From assembly GCA_947589345.1 (NCBI GenBank), contig CANQAC010000010.1, positions 1 to 53,964 of the forward strand: a stretch of DNA of 53,964 nucleotides, in the 5' to 3' direction. Both the position numbers and the translations under genes were made by a program. The notes under the pieces are model-generated. The model did no database searches, had not been told where the DNA came from, and saw only the letters and a list, made by a program, of their open reading frames with translations. Of this stretch, positions 27,137 through 36,189 are shown piece after piece (position 1 is the stretch's first letter; each line of letters begins with the position of its first letter). This DNA comes from an uncultured Akkermansia sp. GTDB taxonomy: Bacteria > Verrucomicrobiota > Verrucomicrobiia > Verrucomicrobiales > Akkermansiaceae.

Positions 27137-27212
27137 CGTGAGGCGCGCACACGACAAAAATCGACCGGAGCCGCCGACCCCGGCCGATGAAAAAGAGGTC
27201 TGTTGCACCGGA

Positions 27213-29390
27213 TCACCAGAAGATGATGTACAGTGCGAGAGTGAGAAGCACGACAAGAACGCCGAACGCCTTGGCGCGACCGGAGGAGTTCATTTCGATG
27301 ATTCCCTTGTTTTCCAGCGCGACCGCTTTACCGCCGAGGAGATGGTTGAGCAGCGTGAGCAGTGCGCCGATGACCATGATGGTGATGAGGCAGACAGCCA
27401 TGCGGTTCAGGAAAGCCATATCCGGATAGGCAAATTTCAAGATGCCGTACTCAACGACGTTGATAGCGATGCCGAGCCAGCCAAAATAACGCGGGCATTT
27501 GGGGACGAAGAAGCCGAATACAAATACCGCCAGAGCTCCCGGACTCAGGAAGCCTTGGAATTCCTGGATGTAGCTGAAGATGCTGTCCAGCTTGTCCGAC
27601 AGGAAGATGGCGAGCCAGAGAGCTACAGCGGCAAAGACGAGGACACCGAGCTTGCCTATGCGCACGAGTTCGCGCTGGGAGGCGGACCTACGCAGCTTGT
27701 TGTAAATATCCATGGTGAAGAGGGTGGAGGCGCTGTTGAGCATGGAAGCGAGAGAGCTGACTACTGCGCCGAAGAGGGCGGCAAGCACAAACCAAGCCCA
27801 ACCAGTTCCGGGAAGAAGCCGTTTGAGCAGTGTGCCGAAGGCGGAGTCGTAGTCGTACCCGTTAATGGCCTCTGTAGCCACAAAGGCGGCGTCGGCGGCC
27901 TTGGATGTCAGAATGGCGCCGTTGGCTCGGGCAAGTCTGTCCGCCACGGCAGCAGCCACCAGAGTGATCTTGCTTTCTGTGGAACTTGCGCTCTCGGGAA
28001 TTTGCACCTTGTACTTCTCCGCTATTTCAGACAGCTGATGCTCCGTCCCTTTCAGTGTCTGCACCGTCACGACACGCGCCAAATCATCCTCCAATTCCTT
28101 CATGGCGACAGCCTGTTCCGGCGTCGCGGCCACCTCCACATTGCGCGCAATGAAGGCAATTCCTTTCTCCAAATCAGTCATGAGGTAATCTGCCGTGACA
28201 TTGTAGAGTGGCTTTTTACCGGCTTGCTCGATCTGCTGGGCGGCGGCGAGTATGGCAACCGTTTTCTGCTCGGCTCCCGCACGCATATCATCGCGGTACA
28301 GGTTATAAGCAAGGATGCCGGGGATGAGCACGACGAAGGGGATGAGTAACTTCAGACCGGCGGCAAAAACAACTCCCATTTGTCCCTCGGCTAGACTCTT
28401 GGAGGCGAGGGTGCGCTGCATGATGTATTGATTGAGACCCCAGTAGAAGAAGTTGGGAATCCAGAGACCAAGACAGAGCGCTGTCCATGGGATTTCTCCA
28501 TCGTCTGCCGGGCGAATCATGTGCAGCTTGCCGCCCACGGCGTTGGTGGCGGTGATAGCATCCCCGCCGTTGAGGGCAAAGAAACGCTCAATGCCGGAGG
28601 CGTTGCGCAGGGAATCTACCGTGGCGCCGGAGGTAGCGGAGGCCGTTTTGATGAGTTCACTCGGTTCTGCCGATCCGATGGCCTCAATAGCGAACCATGC
28701 CACCACGCCTCCACCGATGATGAGGGCCGCACCCCAGATCAGATCGGTCCACGCGCAGGCTTTCAATCCGCCGACAAACACGTAGATCGTGGCACAAGCT
28801 CCGATGATGATGCAACCTGTCGTCATGGAGAGGTCAAAGTAACCAGAAACAACTTTCGCTCCGGCAAAAATGACGCCGGCAGTGGGCACGCCCACGAGGA
28901 TGATGAGGTTGGCTATGGCCATGATGGTGCGAGCGGCGCCATTGTAGCGCTCCTCCAAGAATTGCGGGATGGTGTAAACCCCGCGCTTGAGCAGCATAGG
29001 CAGGAAGGTGAAAGCCACGATGACCAGCACGATGGCAGCCAGCCACTCGTAACCTGCGATGGCCAGCCCGACCCAGTTGGCTGCTTTGCCGCTCGTGCCC
29101 ACAAATTGCTCGGTGGAGATATTGGCGGCAATGAGCGAGAAGCCTACGAGCCACCAGCTCAGTCCGCGTCCGGCCAAGAAATAGCCTTCGGCGTCAGAGC
29201 TCTTTTCGGAATTCTCAGAGCCGCCGGATTTCCAAATGCCCAGGCCAATCACCCCGACAACGGCGAGACAGAAGACCACCATTTCCCAGATGGGCAGCAC
29301 GTCCACTGCCGGAGCAGCAGAAGAGTCTTGGGCAGCAGCAGTGCCGCATGTGAACGCTGCAAGAGTAAGTAAAACGGATAATTTTTTCAT
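27213..29390 (-). CDS. SSS-family sodium:sugar symporter with large inserted loop
   Basis: The protein has 725 residues from ATG 29390 (MKKLSVLLTLAAFTCGTAAA, a cleavable-looking signal before the first helix). SSS marks are AGYEWLAAIVLV, GLNQYIMQRTLASKSLAEGQ near 319-337 and SSLASMLNSASTLFTMDIY at 545-563. These fit SGLT-type sugar carriers. Between about 365 and 515 there is a hydrophilic, helical insertion not found in Vibrio SGLT (543 residues). It lies 28 bases after galK, so galactose or a related sugar is the likely substrate. The frame is open further upstream to 29585, but that part overlaps galK. A remnant of a second copy lies just downstream. Confidence 0.88.
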   Translation of the reverse strand: MKKLSVLLTLAAFTCGTAAAQDSSAAPAVDVLPIWEMVVFCLAVVGVIGLGIWKSGGSENSEKSSDAEGYFLAGRGLSWWLVGFSLIAANISTEQFVGTSGKAANWVGLAIAGYEWLAAIVLVIVAFTFLPMLLKRGVYTIPQFLEERYNGAARTIMAIANLIILVGVPTAGVIFAGAKVVSGYFDLSMTTGCIIIGACATIYVFVGGLKACAWTDLIWGAALIIGGGVVAWFAIEAIGSAEPSELIKTASATSGATVDSLRNASGIERFFALNGGDAITATNAVGGKLHMIRPADDGEIPWTALCLGLWIPNFFYWGLNQYIMQRTLASKSLAEGQMGVVFAAGLKLLIPFVVLIPGILAYNLYRDDMRAGAEQKTVAILAAAQQIEQAGKKPLYNVTADYLMTDLEKGIAFIARNVEVAATPEQAVAMKELEDDLARVVTVQTLKGTEHQLSEIAEKYKVQIPESASSTESKITLVAAAVADRLARANGAILTSKAADAAFVATEAINGYDYDSAFGTLLKRLLPGTGWAWFVLAALFGAVVSSLASMLNSASTLFTMDIYNKLRRSASQRELVRIGKLGVLVFAAVALWLAIFLSDKLDSIFSYIQEFQGFLSPGALAVFVFGFFVPKCPRYFGWLGIAINVVEYGILKFAYPDMAFLNRMAVCLITIMVIGALLTLLNHLLGGKAVALENKGIIEMNSSGRAKAFGVLVVLLTLALYIIFW

Positions 29391-29418
29391 AGGGGTATTG
29401 AGATTCTTAAGCGAAAGG

Positions 29419-30603
29419 TTAAAGACGCTGAAGGAGGAGGACGCGAGCGCCTTCCCCGGGACGAGTGACGATGTAGGAAGTCTCAATGCCGAGCGTTTCG
29501 CGGTAGCCTTCCAGCATCTCGCGGGCAACTTGCTCCACAGCTTGACTCTTGACGAGTGCCACAATGCAGCCACCAAAACCACCACCCGTCATGCGTGCCC
29601 CATACACGGCCTCGGCAGAGGGGATGGTGTAGCTCAGTCCGACCAAAGTATCCACTTCGGCGCAGGAAACTTCAAAGTCATCGCGCAGGGAAGCATGAGA
29701 ACCACGCATGGCAATACCTGCGGTTTCCCAATCGCCTCGTTGCATTGCGTCAGCGAAAGCTGCAACACGCAGATTTTCTGCCACCACGTGGCGAGCGCGG
29801 CGGTAGCAGAGGTCACCGAGTTGGGCCTTATGAGTTTCAAGCATATCGAGCGTGGCGTCGCGCAGGGATTCAACTCCAAGTACGGCGCAGGCGTCTTCGC
29901 AATTCTTGCGTCGTGCGGCATATCCTCCATCAGCCAGAGAATGCTTAACCGCTGAATCGATGACCAGCACGCTGACACTCGGGTCGGTCATGGGGATGTA
30001 TCGATAACTTAAGTCCTTGCAATCCAGCATCAACGCGTGGTCTTTCTTCCCATTGGCCGAGATGAACTGATCCATAATGCCGCATGGTACATGCACAAAC
30101 TCGTGTTCCGTTTGTTGACCGATTAGCGCACGTTCGGCGGGCGGAACGTCCACCCCACAGAGGGTGGACAAAGCGGTGCAAACAGCGACCTCAAAGGCGG
30201 CAGATGACGAGAGACCACCACCGCGCGGTACATTGGAGTCCACCAACATATCCACTGGTGGTACCGATATTCCGCGTCGTTCAAGCATGCAGATCACCCC
30301 GCGTACATAGTTGCTCCAAAATGGCTCCCCGGGCAGCACGGCTTCTTGGCTGCTGAGTTCAACGATGGAGTCACCGGGAGATCCGACCCAGCGATGCTTT
30401 CCCGTGGGGGAAGGGGCCACTGCTACGGCGTTGATCATCTCGAGAGCCATGGGCATGACGAAGCCGTTGTTGTAGTCCGTGTGTTCTCCGATAAGGTTGA
30501 CGCGACCGGGAGCAGCCGCAACGACTACCGGAGGATGATTAAAATACTGAACAAAGAGAGGCTGCAGAGACTCTGCATTAATGCTGCGTTGCTCCAAATC
30601 CAT
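29419..30603 (-). CDS. galK: galactokinase
   Basis: The enzyme phosphorylates galactose with ATP, the first Leloir step. GHMP kinase motifs are GRVNLIGEHTDYNNGFVMPM at the N-terminus (galactose signature), the ATP loop VPRGGGLSSSAAFEVA and the C-terminal MTGGGFGGCIVAL. The length of 394 residues is normal. It forms an operon with the sugar symporter downstream. A possible promoter lies 10 bases upstream of the ATG, and sufS ends 71 bases upstream. Confidence 0.95.
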   Translation of the reverse strand: MDLEQRSINAESLQPLFVQYFNHPPVVVAAAPGRVNLIGEHTDYNNGFVMPMALEMINAVAVAPSPTGKHRWVGSPGDSIVELSSQEAVLPGEPFWSNYVRGVICMLERRGISVPPVDMLVDSNVPRGGGLSSSAAFEVAVCTALSTLCGVDVPPAERALIGQQTEHEFVHVPCGIMDQFISANGKKDHALMLDCKDLSYRYIPMTDPSVSVLVIDSAVKHSLADGGYAARRKNCEDACAVLGVESLRDATLDMLETHKAQLGDLCYRRARHVVAENLRVAAFADAMQRGDWETAGIAMRGSHASLRDDFEVSCAEVDTLVGLSYTIPSAEAVYGARMTGGGFGGCIVALVKSQAVEQVAREMLEGYRETLGIETSYIVTRPGEGARVLLLQRL

Positions 30604-30612
30604 ACGCCCACA

Positions 30613-30641
30613 TTTCTAGCAAAATACGGCACTGAGGTAAA
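30613..30641 (-). promoter_or_regulatory. possible galK promoter
   Basis: On the minus strand TTTACC (30641-30636), 17 bases and an extended -10 TGCTAGAAA (TAGAAA at 30618-30613), ending ten bases before the galK ATG. The -35 is weak. Confidence 0.45.
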
Positions 30642-30673
30642 GGAAAAAATACTCTTCTGCCCGCAATAATCAG

Positions 30674-31876
30674 TTATCGAAGCATGCTGAGTGCCTTGTC
30701 AAAAGCTTGCAAAGCGCGTTCTATATCAGATGCATGGTTATATACCGCCACGGAAAAGCGGGTAGTTCCGGTGATGCCGAGGGACTGCATAAGTGGCTGG
30801 CAGCAATGGTGCCCGGTTCGCACGGCTATACCCATTTGATCGAGCAAGGTTCCCAGGTCGTAGTGGTGGACGCCTGGCACGTGTACGGATACGAGGGAGG
30901 CGCGCGCCGATGCTCCTCCCAATAGCTGGACATGTGGGAGTTGGCCAAGACCGGAGCAAAGCTCGGAGATAAGACTTTGCTCGTGGGCGTGGATAGCGGA
31001 GAAACCCAGATGCCGGATGTAATTCAAGGCGACAGCTAAGGTGATATCGCCGCAAATATTCGGCGTTCCCGCCTCAAACTTAAAAGGAAGTTGATTGAAA
31101 GAAGTGCGTTCAAAAGAAACTTCGTGGATCATTTCGCCACCGGTTTTCCACGGTGGGAGCATTTCGAGAAGCTCTTGTCTGCCCCACAGAACGCCGGTGC
31201 CTGTGGGAGCGTATACTTTGTGTCCGGAGAAGGCAAAGAAATCACAGCCCAGCGTTTGTACATCCGTCGGCTCATGCGCCGCGCTCTGCGCGCCATCCAG
31301 CAGAACGAGCGCCCCGGCATCGTGAGCCGCTTTCGTGATGTCTTCCACAGGCAGCCGTAATCCCAGGGCATTGGAAACCACGGGTATGGCTACCATGCGT
31401 GTTTTGCGGTTAAGCATGCTGAGGAAAGCCTGCATATCGAAGTGCAGATCAGGCGTGAGTGGAACGGGCCTCAGGTTGGCCCCCACGCGTTCGGCAAGTA
31501 TTTGCCAGGGGACGATGTTGGAATGGTGCGCGTCGGAGGATACTAAGATGTCATCCCCAGCCTTGAGAAGACCGGAATAGACCAACGTCTGAGCGACGAG
31601 GTTAATGCCCTCGGTGCAGCCGGAGGTGAAAAGGACTTCCCGTGCCGAAGGAGCATGCAAAAATTGAGCGACGGAACTGCGCGCGGCTTCATGAGCATCG
31701 GTGGCCTCGCGGCTCAGTCGGTGAGCGCCACGGTGGATATTGGCATTGGTGCGCTCGTAGAAGTTGCGTACGGCGTCCAGGACGCAGGCGGGCTTTTGAG
31801 TCGTTGCAGCATTGTCGAGGTAGACTGGTACGTCGTCCACTGCGGAAAAGAAGGGAAAGTCGGCACGGGCATTCAT
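30674..31876 (-). CDS. sufS: cysteine desulfurase SufS
   Basis: This PLP enzyme releases sulfur from cysteine for iron-sulfur cluster assembly. ATG 31876 (MNARADFPFFSAVDDV) lies two bases after the upstream stop and is preferred over the frame start at 31942. Group II features are YLDNAATTQKP, the PLP Lys in FFAFSGHKVYAPTGTGVLWG, and the active-site Cys in RTGHHCCQPLM. It serves proteins in this window such as LipA and NuoB. Other suf genes are not adjacent. The protein upstream is a conserved unknown. Confidence 0.93.
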   Translation of the reverse strand: MNARADFPFFSAVDDVPVYLDNAATTQKPACVLDAVRNFYERTNANIHRGAHRLSREATDAHEAARSSVAQFLHAPSAREVLFTSGCTEGINLVAQTLVYSGLLKAGDDILVSSDAHHSNIVPWQILAERVGANLRPVPLTPDLHFDMQAFLSMLNRKTRMVAIPVVSNALGLRLPVEDITKAAHDAGALVLLDGAQSAAHEPTDVQTLGCDFFAFSGHKVYAPTGTGVLWGRQELLEMLPPWKTGGEMIHEVSFERTSFNQLPFKFEAGTPNICGDITLAVALNYIRHLGFSAIHAHEQSLISELCSGLGQLPHVQLLGGASARASLVSVHVPGVHHYDLGTLLDQMGIAVRTGHHCCQPLMQSLGITGTTRFSVAVYNHASDIERALQAFDKALSMLR

Positions 31877-31878
31877 GA

Positions 31879-33285
31879 TTATCGGCCTCCTTTCAGGTGC
31901 TCCGCCATGCGATGAGCCTGGATGGGTACATATTCCTTCCACTCCTCATTATTTTCCTTGATCATGCGGATGATGTCGCGGGGAGTGCGAGTGAGCAATT
32001 TTTGATTGAAGTAAGGGACTTCAACGATGCTGCCGTTTTCCATGAGGTGCATGTAAAGGTAGCGGTATTTATCAGGAGCACGGTAAGTGCCGGCGGTGAC
32101 AAATTCACCGCTGGAGCGGTTGATCCAGGGCGTGACGTAGCATTTCGTTTGATTCAAAAAAATGTGAGCCATGCTGCCCAGGATGCCGCCTGGCAAATCA
32201 GCGGCCCATTTTTCCTTGAAAAGTTCATTGAGCAAACCTATGGAAAGCGCGATGGCAACCGGTTCTTTCGTGAACTGGTTGAGTAATGTGGAGATACGGT
32301 GGAAGTGGGTGATGTTGGTGACCAGCACCGTTTTACCTAGCGCAGAGAGGGCATCCACGCGATCCAGAAAGTCGAGCAGATCGACTTCCTCTCCTCGCAA
32401 AAGATTGGACAGCGAAATTTCGCAAATGTCGATTTCGCGCTCGCGTTGCTCGGGAGTCAGCCCGGAACAGAATTTGGCGCGCACGCTGTCCATCATCTCC
32501 AAATGAATGTTGCAGAGAGGGAGAAAACTGCCGCGCATCAGCACGATAGGACGCTTGTACAGGAAGTCGCTAGGTTGCTGGACAGAATTGTCTTCCGGAC
32601 GGAAAAGGGTGGCTTCAGAGAGGCCGCTGCGCACGAGTTGAAGCGCAAGAATGCGGTTGTCGAACATACTGAAGCCATTGCCGGAAAATTTCATCAAGTC
32701 CACTTCGTAAAGACTGCGATCAAGATTTTCCCCCACGCAGCGCACAAATTCCTCCATGCGGTCGCGTTTGTAGAAAAGGGCATAAAGCAAGTTAACGCCG
32801 AGAATACCCAGAACTCGTTTCTGTACTTCCTGGTCAGGCACAGTGAGACGGACATGCATAATGAGATCACTGGGCTCAGCGCCGGGTTTGAGCTGGAAGC
32901 GTACGCCGATCCATGCGGCCCAAGGCCCGTTGTCTTTGTACCCCTTGCATTTAGCCGTGTTGCAGAAAGAAAAGAAGCAGGTGTTGATTCCTCGTTTTTC
33001 TCCCAAGCGATCAATCAGTTGAGAATACTCATAATCCATCATCTGGCGGAGACGTTCCTCGGAGACGTAGCGGCGTACCGAGCCGTAGAGCGTGTCACTC
33101 ACCGTCATATCATATGCAGAGATGGTTTTGGCCACGGTGCCGGCAGCGCCGGAAGAACGGAAGAACCAGTTGGCCGTTTCTTGTCCGGCACCTATTTCAG
33201 CAAAAGTGCCGTAGAAGGTTTCATCCATATTGATGAAAAAAGCCTTCTCCTGCGTGGCGGCAAGGGTTTGAAATTCGGTAGTCAT
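31879..33285 (-). CDS. conserved protein of unknown function (YGTFAEIGAGQE family)
   Basis: The 468-residue soluble protein belongs to a conserved family that I recall from Bacteroidetes, Cyanobacteria and others, recognisable by FYGTFAEIGAGQETANWFFR and AAGTVAKTISAYDMTVSD near the N-terminus, LGVNLLYALFYKRD in the middle and VLMRGSFLPLCNIHLEMM later. Family members carry inconsistent database names (TonB receptor, NMN adenylyltransferase). I see no signal peptide, barrel or nucleotidyltransferase motif that would support either name here. It sits two bases before sufS and 18 bases after the PBP1A-like gene, so it is co-transcribed with both. Confidence 0.8.
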   Translation of the reverse strand: MTTEFQTLAATQEKAFFINMDETFYGTFAEIGAGQETANWFFRSSGAAGTVAKTISAYDMTVSDTLYGSVRRYVSEERLRQMMDYEYSQLIDRLGEKRGINTCFFSFCNTAKCKGYKDNGPWAAWIGVRFQLKPGAEPSDLIMHVRLTVPDQEVQKRVLGILGVNLLYALFYKRDRMEEFVRCVGENLDRSLYEVDLMKFSGNGFSMFDNRILALQLVRSGLSEATLFRPEDNSVQQPSDFLYKRPIVLMRGSFLPLCNIHLEMMDSVRAKFCSGLTPEQREREIDICEISLSNLLRGEEVDLLDFLDRVDALSALGKTVLVTNITHFHRISTLLNQFTKEPVAIALSIGLLNELFKEKWAADLPGGILGSMAHIFLNQTKCYVTPWINRSSGEFVTAGTYRAPDKYRYLYMHLMENGSIVEVPYFNQKLLTRTPRDIIRMIKENNEEWKEYVPIQAHRMAEHLKGGR

Positions 33286-33303
33286 GGTGGATGTGAGCAG
33301 GGA

Positions 33304-35901
33304 TCAGAGTTGAAGAGGCATAGTTGGCAGATAGCGCAGGGGAAGAGGCATGCGCAGGTCGATGTTTGTATTCACCTTGGGTCGCTCATTCGCGTCGGGT
33401 GTGTCATCAGCTGGTAGTGCATCTTCTTCCGCCAGTACGTGTGTTTCGTCCGGGGTGTTGTCGGCATCTTTGTACTTGGGATTCATGGCGAGCTGGCAGC
33501 CGTACGGATCTTGTCCGATGAGGGCCGTGCCCTTTGGCAAGACCGGAGCAATAGGAAGTATGCGAGCGAAAACGTTCTGAGCGCGTGTGTCAAGGAGGTC
33601 GCGCAACGATGGAGTCCCATCCCCATGGATCGTACACGAACTGAGGGTGACGTCTCCCTTGGGAAAGTATTCCACGTAGGTAGGACGCACGTAGCCGGGT
33701 TTCCCATTCTCGGTGACAGTCTCATAGCAGAAGTTGGTGGCAACTTGTCCGCTATGTTTGCAAATCTCCACCGTTTCTACATCCGGTGGTGGCAAAATCT
33801 GCTTATCCTCATATTTGCCAGCAGCCGCTCGCATCACCTCCCCAAAAACAGGCCCACATACGTCTGTAGCAAAGGCTTCCGGGTAGATGGCTTTGCGGTC
33901 ATTGAGATAGCCTATCCAAACTCCGCAGGTCAGTGATGAGGTGTATCCGAACATTGACGCATCCGCAAAGTCGTAATTGGTGCCGCCTTTAACCGCCCCA
34001 TTGAAATCAGATGGCAAGTAAGGTCGGATGCGCGTGGCAGAACCTTCCTTCAGCGATTCCTGCAGGATGGAATGAATGCGATAGGCCGTGCAGGGTGAAG
34101 TGCTGCTGTGCATCCGCCCGGAGATGTGGAGAGGATTTTCCCACAGAATAGTTCCTTTGCTGTCAGTGACTTTTGTGATGACGCAGGGGGTGATGGGGCG
34201 CTTGCCCGCATTGGGAAAAATGGTGTAAGCCATCACCATCTCCTTGAGTGAGGAGGGTTCAGTGCCAAGGTAGACGCGCGGATAGTAGACAGGATGAGCC
34301 TCCGTGCTGTCGGGATTGCGCGGTGGTGGGGTAATCCCTGCTTTTGTGAGTGTGTTGATAAAGGGACGGGCTGCTCTGTTGTTGCGTGAGCTAATTGCCA
34401 TACCCAGCCGTGCCGAAGCCGCTATCTTTGACCATTCCAGCGCTTGTCGTGCTGTTACGGCGTCCATATAGCGCCCTTTTTTTACATCCATGCCCCACTC
34501 ACCTAGAATGCCCTCTGATCCGCCAATTCCGGCTAAGCGGTTGTCCATGGCGTCGTCTATCAGGCGCGAACATGGGGTGTAGCCGTTGTCGAAGGCACAC
34601 ATGTAGAGGAAAGGCAGCAGCGCTGTACCCATGGGGCGTTTTCCGCTTTCGATAATGTCAAAGTTGTCACGTTCAAAGTCGCGCCCGGCGACATAGACAA
34701 GAGTGGCTCCCGATCGGTTGTCCACAGCGAAGACGGCGCCGTCCAGATAACGATGGCGGTCATTCTGGGGGTCGCGAGGTTCAGAAAAGCGTTGATGGTC
34801 GTAGTCTTTACGCTCTTCAATAGCCTTGAGTTGACGTTGAAGGGATTGTTCGGCAGCGTGTTGCAGGTCAGCATCTATGGTGGTGTAGATGCGAATGCCG
34901 GCGCTCTTTACAATTTCCTCACCGCGTTCAGGATTGTCGTAGAGACTGATAGCCTGCTGTTGCACGAGAGCGTGCAGAAAGGAAGTATGTCGGCGCAGGG
35001 GATTAGGCTTTACTCCCAGAGGCTGCTTTTTGACGCGTTCAGCCTCTTTGAGGCTCAAGTAGCCGGAGCGCTGCATGCGATCGATGACATCATTTCTCCA
35101 GCGGATATTGAGGTCAGGGTTGCGGATAGGATTGTAGTTTTCAGGATTTTTGATGAGGGCTGCAAGGCTGGCGGATTCGCGCACGGTGAGGTCGCGAGGC
35201 TCTTTTCCGAAGTACCCCAGTGCGGCCGCGCGGATGCCATAGTAGCCGCGTCCAAAGTAGATGCGATTCAGATAAAATTCGATAATCTGGTTTTTGTCAT
35301 ATCTTTTTTCAAGCCTGCGCGCCAGAAAAATTTCGACGACCTTACGTTCATAGCGGGTACCGCCTTTCACAAGTGTTCGCCGCTCCAGATCGTACGCGTT
35401 GCGCGCCAATTGCTGGGTGATGGTAGAGGCGCCTTGATTGGCCCGACCGTGTGAAAAGAAGGCTTCTTTGAGAGCACGCAGTATTCCCATCGGGTCATAC
35501 CCCTTGTGAGTCCAAAAGTTTTTATCCTCCTGAGCGACGAGAGCATCCAGCATGCTGCGCGAGATGTCGTTAATGCCCACATAGCTGCGGTTTTCATCAA
35601 AAATGCGTCCGATTTCACGTCCTTTGCAGTCGTAGATAATGCATGGGTGATCGAGGTTATTGACATCTTCCAAATTGAACTCATCTGCCCAGCGACTGTA
35701 TTTAGAGGTGACCATGACAAAAACGCCATACCCCAAGCCTGCGCACAGCACCGCCATCACCAGCCCCATGAGAAGCAGGCGCCACAACACACCGTGCCAG
35801 CGACCACCCGGGCGTCTCGAGCTGTTTTTGCGCATGTTGACCCCAACTCGTTGCCCTTCTGCCATCGCGCGGCGGTGCAGATAATCATCATCCAATGCCA
35901 C
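33304..35901 (-). CDS. class A PBP with active-looking glycosyltransferase and degenerate transpeptidase domain
   Basis: The 865-residue protein has a cytoplasmic tail, one membrane helix (about 40-65), a GT51 domain with LVAQEDKNFWTHKGYD (catalytic E125), GASTITQQLARN and RRLEKRYDKNQIIEFYLNRI, and a transpeptidase domain. All three penicillin-binding motifs are changed: SxxK is T426-A-L-L429 in RPMGTALLPF, SxN is S491-K-I493 in LEWSKIAAS, and KTG is K638-G-G in AVKGGTNYDF. The surrounding sequence aligns well, so the positions are not in doubt. The protein should polymerise glycan but not crosslink. Start GTG 35901 lies ten bases after a good promoter, within a 16-base palindrome. A disordered acidic C-terminal tail follows residue 800. 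Confidence 0.9.
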   Translation of the reverse strand: MALDDDYLHRRAMAEGQRVGVNMRKNSSRRPGGRWHGVLWRLLLMGLVMAVLCAGLGYGVFVMVTSKYSRWADEFNLEDVNNLDHPCIIYDCKGREIGRIFDENRSYVGINDISRSMLDALVAQEDKNFWTHKGYDPMGILRALKEAFFSHGRANQGASTITQQLARNAYDLERRTLVKGGTRYERKVVEIFLARRLEKRYDKNQIIEFYLNRIYFGRGYYGIRAAALGYFGKEPRDLTVRESASLAALIKNPENYNPIRNPDLNIRWRNDVIDRMQRSGYLSLKEAERVKKQPLGVKPNPLRRHTSFLHALVQQQAISLYDNPERGEEIVKSAGIRIYTTIDADLQHAAEQSLQRQLKAIEERKDYDHQRFSEPRDPQNDRHRYLDGAVFAVDNRSGATLVYVAGRDFERDNFDIIESGKRPMGTALLPFLYMCAFDNGYTPCSRLIDDAMDNRLAGIGGSEGILGEWGMDVKKGRYMDAVTARQALEWSKIAASARLGMAISSRNNRAARPFINTLTKAGITPPPRNPDSTEAHPVYYPRVYLGTEPSSLKEMVMAYTIFPNAGKRPITPCVITKVTDSKGTILWENPLHISGRMHSSTSPCTAYRIHSILQESLKEGSATRIRPYLPSDFNGAVKGGTNYDFADASMFGYTSSLTCGVWIGYLNDRKAIYPEAFATDVCGPVFGEVMRAAAGKYEDKQILPPPDVETVEICKHSGQVATNFCYETVTENGKPGYVRPTYVEYFPKGDVTLSSCTIHGDGTPSLRDLLDTRAQNVFARILPIAPVLPKGTALIGQDPYGCQLAMNPKYKDADNTPDETHVLAEEDALPADDTPDANERPKVNTNIDLRMPLPLRYLPTMPLQL

Positions 35902-35914
35902 TACGCGCGTAGTG
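35899..35914. promoter_or_regulatory. 16-base palindrome over the PBP1A-like start and -10 box
   Basis: CACTACGCGCGTAGTG is a perfect palindrome covering the GTG start codon and part of the -10 box. It has the size and position of a repressor operator. In the mRNA it would also fold over the start codon. Confidence 0.5.
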
Positions 35915-35939
35915 TAGCACAGTCGACTCTGGTTATCAA
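35911..35939 (-). promoter_or_regulatory. promoter of the PBP1A-like/sufS operon
   Basis: On the minus strand TTGATA (35939-35934), 17 bases and TACACT (35916-35911) with extended TGC in front. The -10 box ends ten bases before the GTG start. Confidence 0.75.
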
Positions 35940-36151
35940 GCCAATTAGCTGCTGCTTCAGGGCAATCTCGTTAGGAAATCCGGTCTTCTTCGTGGGGTTG
36001 ATTGACGATTTCTGCCAGATTGATTTTATGACACGGCGCAACTTTCTCCTGCGTGGGTTGTCTTGAGTACCGACCGATCGTGCTGAACCGTTTTCCGGTG
36101 AGGAGGACCGTTGTGCGGGGCATACACGTTAGAAGAGGAGCTGATTTGAGC

Positions 36152-36180
36152 TTGACTTGAGAGAGGAGAGGGATGACAAT
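36152..36180 (+). promoter_or_regulatory. possible promoter of the protease pair
   Basis: TTGACT, 17 bases and GACAAT (36175-36180), ending ten bases before ATG 36190. The -10 box matches four of six consensus bases. Confidence 0.45.
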
Positions 36181-36189
36181 GTGAATGTC

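Noticed and set aside
27123..28349. 408-codon open frame on the plus strand
   Set aside because: It is wholly antisense to the SSS symporter and symporter remnant and mirrors their codon bias. The composition (many Gly, Glu, His) does not look like a real protein.
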